Below are positions 34,320 to 39,299 of a stretch of DNA of 39,299 nucleotides, piece after piece. The first letter of the stretch is position 1. Each line of letters begins with the position of its first letter. The DNA is from Microbulbifer okhotskensis. Lineage in GTDB: Bacteria; Pseudomonadota; Gammaproteobacteria; Pseudomonadales; Cellvibrionaceae. A model generated the notes under the pieces. That model did not search any database. It was not told the origin of the DNA and saw nothing but the letters and a program-made list of their open reading frames with translations. Both the position numbers and the translations under genes were made by a program. The DNA lies in assembly GCF_023895975.1 (NCBI RefSeq), contig NZ_JALBWM010000037.1, forward strand, positions 1 through 39,299, in the 5' to 3' direction.

Positions 34320-34341
34320 ATTTGATTTCTATAAATCAAAT
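34320..34341. promoter_or_regulatory. 9-bp inverted repeat upstream of the aconitase gene
   Basis: ATTTGATTT and AAATCAAAT flank a CTAT spacer, a perfect inverted repeat about 160 bases before the aconitase start. It may be an operator or an AT-rich hairpin. The 528 bases between 33975 and 34504 contain no gene, only the palindromes listed here. Confidence 0.35.
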
Positions 34342-34503
34342 GTGTGAGTTTGACTCATCAGGTTCGTTATAAGTTATAGTGAGTAGGCATGCGCTAAATA
34401 TTCTCTTATGTTATTGAAAATACTATTTGATTGAAATGTCTGATTTTAAAGTCATGTTGGGTGTCAAAGATATGTAGTCACATGGTATTTATGTGTAAAT
34501 ATT

Positions 34504-36468
34504 ATGCCTGGTATGAATCTTGCCAAAAAATTAATTGAGAGTCACTTAGTTAAAGGGACCATGGCACCAAATGGAGTGATTGAACTTAAAATTGATCAGG
34601 TTCTGAGCGAAGATGCAACCGGGACCTTGGTTATGTTGGAGTTAGAAGCCTTGGGGGCAAGGCAGGTGAAAGCGGAAGTCTGTGTGCAATATGTAGATCA
34701 TAACGTATTGAGGACCGACCATAGAAATGGTGATGACCATATGTTCTTGGAGAGTGCCTGCCGGAAGTATGGAATATGGTACTCGCGTCCGGGAAATGGA
34801 ATAAGCCACCCTGTTCATATGTCATGTTTTGGGGTTCCCGGAAAAACCATGTTGGGTGCGGACAGTCACACCTGCGCAGCGGGATCAATGTCGATGCTCG
34901 CGATTGGTGCTGGGGGTATTGAGGTCGCTTTAGCCATGATGGGATTTCCGCTGTCATTACTAATGCCGACAATTTTAGGGGTGCGACTGGAGGGCGAATT
35001 ACAACCTTGGGTGAGTGCAAAGGATGTAATTTTAGAGTTGTTGCGCCGATACACCCTTAATGGATGTTGGAATAAAATTGTTGAATACCACGGTCCTGGT
35101 CTTGATAAGCTCACGGCAATGGATCGACATGTAATTGCCAATATGGGTCAGGAAATGGGTGCGGTCAGCAGTGTGTTCCCATCCGATATTCAAGTTAGGT
35201 TATTTTTACGGCAGCAGGGTCGAGAGGAAGATTTTACCGAGCTGGCTGCAGATGGAGATGCAACTTACGATGAAGAAACTACCATCGATTTGTCAAAAAT
35301 CGAACCAATGATGGCTTGCCCGTCTCGCCCAGACAAAGTAGTGAGGGTGCAGGAGGTAGAGGGAAGGCCGGTATTTCAGAGTTACATCGGCTCTTCCGCG
35401 AACCCGGGATTACGTGACTTCTCAGTGCCTGCTCGTATGATTGATGGTCTGTTTATACCGCATACGGTTTCCCTGGATATTAACCCCTCGTCTCGTCAGT
35501 TGCTTCAAGAATTGACCCGTAGTGGCGACCTTGGGAAACTGCTTGCCGCTGGCGCCTACTTACATGAGACAGGTTGCGGGGGTTGTATTGGTATGGGGCA
35601 GGCTCCTGCAAGTGGGCATAACAGCCTACGTACAGTGCCGCGTAATTTTTCTGGACGCTCCGGTACTAAGGAAGATCAAGTTTACTTATGCAGCCCTGAA
35701 ACAGCGACTGCAAGCGCATTGAATGGGAAAATTACGGACCCCCGCAGATTAGATATGGATTATCCGGTGTTTAACGAGCCTGAGCACTTATTGGATATGC
35801 GAACACTCATTCAGCCCCCTCAGGAAATTCCGGTAAAGGTAGATCTAAGAAAAGGCCCCAATATTAAGCCGCTGCCAGTGTTGAATATAATGCTAAGTGT
35901 GATTGCCGGTCCAATTCTGTTGAAGTTGGAAGATAATATTTCTACCGATGATATTATTCCCGGAGGAGCTGAGGCATTGCCATATTGGTCAAATGTACCG
36001 GAATTGAGCCGCTATACTTTTCACAGAATTGATGATTCATTTCACCAGCGAGCTTTGTCTACTAAGGAGGATATATTTCTAATTGCAGGAGATAACTTTG
36101 GGCACGGTTCCAGTCGTGAGCACGCGGCCCTTACGCTACGATTTTTAGGTGTACGCTGTGTGATCGCAAAGAGTGTTTCTCTGCTTCATCGAAAGAGTTT
36201 GATTGACCATGGGATCTTGATATTAACTTTCGATAACCCGGAGGATTTTGATGGTTTCTCTCAGGGCGATATGCTCCAATTTTATGACCTTTCTAGTTGT
36301 ACTGGCGAGCATCATATTTTGGAGCTGCGCGATATCACAAGAGGTAAAAAAGTATGGCTGAAGAATGATCTCTCAGCGAAGGAAGTGGAAATAATAAAAT
36401 TTGGCGGTCGTATCAATTATATCAAGGGTATACTTGGGGCATCACTACAGAAGGTTGATGTGTTTTAG
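34504..36468 (+). CDS. Aconitate hydratase, Aquifex-type
   Basis: This 654-residue enzyme belongs to the compact aconitase subgroup (Aquifex type, about 645 residues), smaller than AcnA/AcnB (about 870-900). It carries the [4Fe-4S] cysteines C124 (GADSHTC), C358 and C361 (CGGCIGMGQAP), and the swivel-domain substrate loop FGHGSSREH near 532-540. Expected reaction: citrate/isocitrate interconversion, or a related hydro-lyase reaction on a homologous tricarboxylate. It is alone in its transcription unit. No strong ribosome binding site is visible at the ATG, so a nearby start cannot be excluded. Confidence 0.93.
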   Translation: MPGMNLAKKLIESHLVKGTMAPNGVIELKIDQVLSEDATGTLVMLELEALGARQVKAEVCVQYVDHNVLRTDHRNGDDHMFLESACRKYGIWYSRPGNGISHPVHMSCFGVPGKTMLGADSHTCAAGSMSMLAIGAGGIEVALAMMGFPLSLLMPTILGVRLEGELQPWVSAKDVILELLRRYTLNGCWNKIVEYHGPGLDKLTAMDRHVIANMGQEMGAVSSVFPSDIQVRLFLRQQGREEDFTELAADGDATYDEETTIDLSKIEPMMACPSRPDKVVRVQEVEGRPVFQSYIGSSANPGLRDFSVPARMIDGLFIPHTVSLDINPSSRQLLQELTRSGDLGKLLAAGAYLHETGCGGCIGMGQAPASGHNSLRTVPRNFSGRSGTKEDQVYLCSPETATASALNGKITDPRRLDMDYPVFNEPEHLLDMRTLIQPPQEIPVKVDLRKGPNIKPLPVLNIMLSVIAGPILLKLEDNISTDDIIPGGAEALPYWSNVPELSRYTFHRIDDSFHQRALSTKEDIFLIAGDNFGHGSSREHAALTLRFLGVRCVIAKSVSLLHRKSLIDHGILILTFDNPEDFDGFSQGDMLQFYDLSSCTGEHHILELRDITRGKKVWLKNDLSAKEVEIIKFGGRINYIKGILGASLQKVDVF

Positions 36469-36642
36469 TGTGATTACTTGGAGAGACTTCCTCCGGATAT
36501 AGTCTTGTAGTTGTTGTGGAGGCTGTAATTTAAATTGCTTGAGTAAGGATTCACAAAAGAGCATAAAGAGCATAAAGAGCGGTAGTGCTGCTATACCGCA
36601 ACCCCTTTTCTTACAGATGAATCTCAAAGTATGGGTTTTGAG

Positions 36643-36682
36643 CAGATGTTCAGACCCGCTTTTATGATGGCCTGAACATCTG
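36643..36682. terminator. Strong 11-bp inverted repeat between convergent genes
   Basis: CAGATGTTCAG (36643-36653) and CTGAACATCTG (36672-36682) pair perfectly, and two more C-G pairs extend the stem inward. It lies between the converging aconitase and di-heme oxidoreductase genes, where a two-way terminator is expected. Neither side has a clear U-tract, so it may instead be a repeat or binding site. Confidence 0.4.
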
Positions 36683-36710
36683 GAAAGTTCGGAGTTTAAT
36701 TTTAATGGGT

Positions 36711-37859
36711 TTATAGTGACTTAAGGAACTGGAGTAGGGCATTCCTATCTGTCTCCGACAAAGCGATATATCCTTGCTGGCTTAATGTCGCCTCTCCCCC
36801 ATGCCAAAGGATCGCTTCTTCAATTGACCTAGCGCGACCATCGTGCAGTAAATTTTCATGACCATTAACTGCGCGGTTAATTCCTAGCCCCCATAAGGGA
36901 GGAGTTCTCCATTCGCGATTGTATTCTGAGTTTACAGTCAAATTGTCTGTAAGACCCTCACCCATATCGTGTAAGAGCAGATCCGTGTAGGGGTGAATTG
37001 TTTTGCCTCTCAGCTCAGATAATGTGTGAGCGTGATTGGTGCTCATTGTCAGTCGGTGACATGATGAGCAGTCAATAGATTCAAATAGCTCTTCACCTTG
37101 CGCGACGATGGGATCATTGATCATTTTTAGGTTTCTGGGTGGAGCTCCCAGTGCTTGTAGATAGGTAACCAGCGTATCCAGATGAGAATCGCTGAGCCCT
37201 TCGTTGTGGTTGCTGTGTTTTTTACATTCAATTTGCTCTACGCCGCAATTTGCGTTGGGCTCCAACGATGTAGTCACGCCAATATCATTGTTGAGTGCAT
37301 CTGCCGAAAAACTGCGTAAGCTAGGTTGTGTTGCTTTCCAGCCAAACCGCCCAATTTTTTTGGGGGGGGAAGTGGAATCAGTATCTACCAATGAGGCGCG
37401 CCCGGAAATACCGTCGCGATCGGAGTCGCTGGGATCGTGCCATTGAAGTATCTCTGATTCAGCAACAGCTTCCAATAGGCCCAGCCCAGTGATATTTTGT
37501 GGTATGCGGGGTGAAAAATGTTCGACAGAGGCGGCATTATCTTCAGAGGTGGTTATCATATAAGTGGGTGATTGCAGGTTGTAGCTGTTTCCACTTGTAT
37601 AGTTGCCCTGAACAGAGCTATAGGTAACCTGGACTTCTCCTTCTGGGGCGCTATCGATACTGAGAGAGATTGGTTGTAGAACTGGACCAAAATAATGATG
37701 GGGTAGAGGTTGGCCAGCTTTGGTTATCGCACCCGATGATAGTTTGAAGACCATTGAGTTTGGTACATTTGCTTCCGAGGGTGCTGGACCGCGACCATTA
37801 TTGATATGGCATGCAAGGCAAGACGGTTCAATAGTCAGTCCCGATGACAGGTTGGCCAT
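36711..37859 (-). pseudogene. Di-heme oxidoreductase (DHOR/PF06537 family), catalytic part downstream of an in-frame stop
   Basis: This 382-residue reading frame has heme motifs CLACH (near 14-18, followed by NNGRGP) and CSSCH (near 266), and the family segments FGWKATQPSLRSFSADALNNDIGV and TPPLWGLG...HDGRARSIEEAILWHGGEA. These match di-heme oxidoreductases of the thiol oxidoreductase type, normally about 480 residues and secreted. The ATG at 37859 directly follows a TAA (37860-37862) in the same frame, and upstream residues (RRVFHTRFDTGEHEELGNPDFD) fit the family's missing N-terminal section. The open frame is therefore the 3' portion of a longer gene cut by a CAA-to-TAA-type change. If expressed from 37859 it would have no signal peptide, and so could not acquire hemes. 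Confidence 0.8.
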
Positions 37860-38387
37860 TTAGTCGAAGTCTGGATTTCCGAGTTCTTCATGCTCGCCAG
37901 TATCAAACCGGGTATGGAATACTCTACGCCCATCTAAGAAGTCGTTGTGTGTTCCCCATTGTATATTCAAGGCTTCTCTAAAGTAGGCAGTCCAGTCAGC
38001 GATTCCACTGTCTACGATATAGGTGTCATAGGCATCAATGCCGTCTAGTATCGGATATGTAACTTCAGTCGCATTGATATCGGAGGGTGTTACCCACTTG
38101 CCATCGGTGCCAGCATAATAAGTGAGGGTATTTTCCTCTGTATTCACAGAGATAGCTTCTGAAGCGGGTACAGGATCGGTTGCTCTTATATGAGCTGCAG
38201 TGGCTTCACCGCCACTCTGGATTGCAATCTCAGTATCCAAGTCGTCGATCGCATGAATACCGGGTTCACCCAGAAGAATGCGGTAGGTATCTGTATAGTA
38301 GACCGTCTGCCCGCTGACCATGGGATCACCCTCTTCAATACCAATGAACTGCTGGAACTCGACCTCCATCCATTCACCAATTCCCCA
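37860..38387 (-). pseudogene. Middle part of the broken discoidin/di-heme oxidoreductase gene
   Basis: This frame is open from a frameshift near 38370-38387 down to the TAA at 37860-37862. Its end (GRRVFHTRFDTGEHEE) belongs to the start of the DHOR domain. The preceding residues (QQFIGIEEGDPMVSGQTVYY, then WVTPSDINATEVTYPILDGI) are of a kind I cannot name. Frame continuity on both sides shows that one ancestral protein has been split. A sequencing or assembly error is the alternative. Confidence 0.65.
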
Positions 38388-39299
38388 TCATCTCCATTAT
38401 GAGCGTCATAGGTGATCCTGCACAGCCAAACCTGTCCCTTGCCATTTTCATCGGCTTCCTTGTAGGGAGTTTCGTCAAATCGGGCATTGCTGTTAAAGTC
38501 AGCACGGTGGACGTTTGAATATGAGGAGCGGCATTCCGGTGGTCGGTAAAGTGCATATTCCGCTGAGTAGTAAATCTCAATTAGGTTTTCACCGGCGGGG
38601 GTATGATCATGAATTTCAGCGCCAAAGGTTCTGTGCTGAAAGTAGAAGGTCGGAAATTCATAGAAGGAATCTTCTGATTCGTGGCGGAGGCGTGCTCGCC
38701 CACTGGTCAAGGTAACAATGCTGCCATCTTCTTCGGTATACCAGTGCTGGGCATTTTCTTCCGGCTGCTCAGAGTCAAATAGGGGGGTATATTCGATTGA
38801 AGCAGCGGCGTTGATTTCCGTAGCAGCCCGGTCGAATACCATCAGTTCCCACAGGCTAAATCGAGAGCTTCCCTCACTGAGGGCTGTGGCGTGAAGTTGC
38901 ATATAGCGATATTGCCCTCCAACAAAGTGGGAATCAATACGCTGGCCGTACTCACCAGAATCACCTGTGGCCAGTGTCACCCAGATGTTTCCATCAGCAG
39001 AGCCGAGAACTTCATAGGATTTTGCATTGTGCTCGCCCCAGTCAATGACGATTTTCGAGAGCGCTTTTGAGGAACCAAAATCAAGGGTGATACTTGATGC
39101 GCCGCTGGTGTCAGTACTCTCCAACAAGGTTCTTCTAAGGCCGTCAATGGCCAGGGTGCCGCTGCCGGAGCTGGAGGATATGTTTGCGTCACCGGCTATA
39201 TTTTGCCCAACCTCATCGGCTTCGGCGGGATCATTATTGTCGGAGTCGGAGTCGGAGTCGGAGTCGGAGTCGGAGTCGGAGTCGGAGTCGGAGTCGGAG
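38370..39299 (-). pseudogene. N-terminal part: Ser-Asp linker, F5/8 type C (discoidin-like) domain and unknown domain, running off the right edge
   Basis: Read from the right edge, the minus strand encodes a run of Ser-Asp dipeptides, then NNDPAEADEVGQN, then a discoidin-type domain (AIDG, SSITLDFGSSKALSKIVIDW, YEVLGSADGNIWVTLATG, RYMQLHATALSEGSSRFSLWEL). A Tyr/His-rich region follows (WYTEEDGSIVTLTSGRARL onward). The frame is continuous until near 38387, where it must shift to continue into the next segment. No start is present in the window. The product was probably a large secreted or surface protein joining a carbohydrate-binding type module to a di-heme oxidoreductase. Confidence 0.75.
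39239..39299 (-). repeat. Hexanucleotide tandem repeat encoding a (Ser-Asp)n linker
   Basis: About ten head-to-tail copies of GTCGGA (plus strand) reach the window edge. On the minus strand they read TCC GAC, giving alternating serine and aspartate. Such linkers join modules in secreted proteins of marine bacteria. The perfect nucleotide repeat makes copy-number change likely. Confidence 0.9.

Noticed and set aside
39239..39299. Tandem repeat considered as a CRISPR array or satellite
   Set aside because: The unit is six bases with no spacers and is in frame as Ser-Asp codons of the minus-strand gene.

Overview
The window looks like chromosomal DNA of a marine, Gram-negative gammaproteobacterium. 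A Microbulbifer or other Cellvibrionales relative is my best guess. The basis is a Ser-Asp repeat linker joined to a discoidin-like domain and a di-heme oxidoreductase, an Aquifex-type aconitase, a VF530/DUF2132 protein, periplasmic sulfatase and HAD genes, and outer-membrane and LolA-like proteins. The taxonomic call is inference.

Left flank (1-8.3 kb): a decayed IS256-family transposase runs off the left edge, followed by a frameshifted PaaK-like CoA ligase pseudogene. Next are an isocitrate lyase/PEP mutase-family lyase (minus strand) and an AlmA-like Baeyer-Villiger-type flavin monooxygenase (minus strand). The monooxygenase is divergent from an AraC-family regulator, with an inverted repeat between them. 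A secreted DUF1254/DUF1214 protein (minus strand) follows, then about 1 kb of AT-rich DNA with no gene.

Centre (9.26-27.05 kb), the main object of interest: 17 consecutive plus-strand genes, most overlapping by 1-8 bases, form one apparent operon. The first eleven are biosynthetic: an AMP-dependent ligase, a fold-III PLP decarboxylase, a degenerate acyl-CoA dehydrogenase paralogue, a ketosynthase-like protein, an orphan 175-aa protein, a second ketosynthase/thiolase-fold protein, a large acyl-CoA dehydrogenase, a flavin-dependent halogenase-like enzyme, an alpha/beta hydrolase, a shortened asparagine-synthetase-like protein and a free-standing acyl carrier protein. The last six form an envelope route: a membrane-anchored TPR-like protein, a LolD/MacB-type ATPase, a secreted helical-repeat protein, an FtsX/MacB-type permease, a LolA-like periplasmic carrier and an outer-membrane beta-barrel. 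My inference is that an amino- or carboxylic acid is activated onto the carrier protein, decarboxylated, oxidised, possibly halogenated, condensed, amidated and released, and that a lipophilic product then goes to the outer membrane. I do not recognise this gene set as a characterised pathway.

Right flank (27-39.3 kb): an octaheme cytochrome c/TPR lipoprotein (minus strand), a periplasmic HAD phosphatase and a type I sulfatase, and a small VOC-fold protein. A decayed stretch follows with two coding-like remnants, then a VF530 protein, a pair of inverted REP-like palindromes and an Aquifex-type aconitase. At the edge is a large discoidin/di-heme-oxidoreductase gene on the minus strand, broken by one frameshift and one in-frame stop, which continues past the window through a (Ser-Asp)n linker. 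No tRNA, rRNA or CRISPR array was found.
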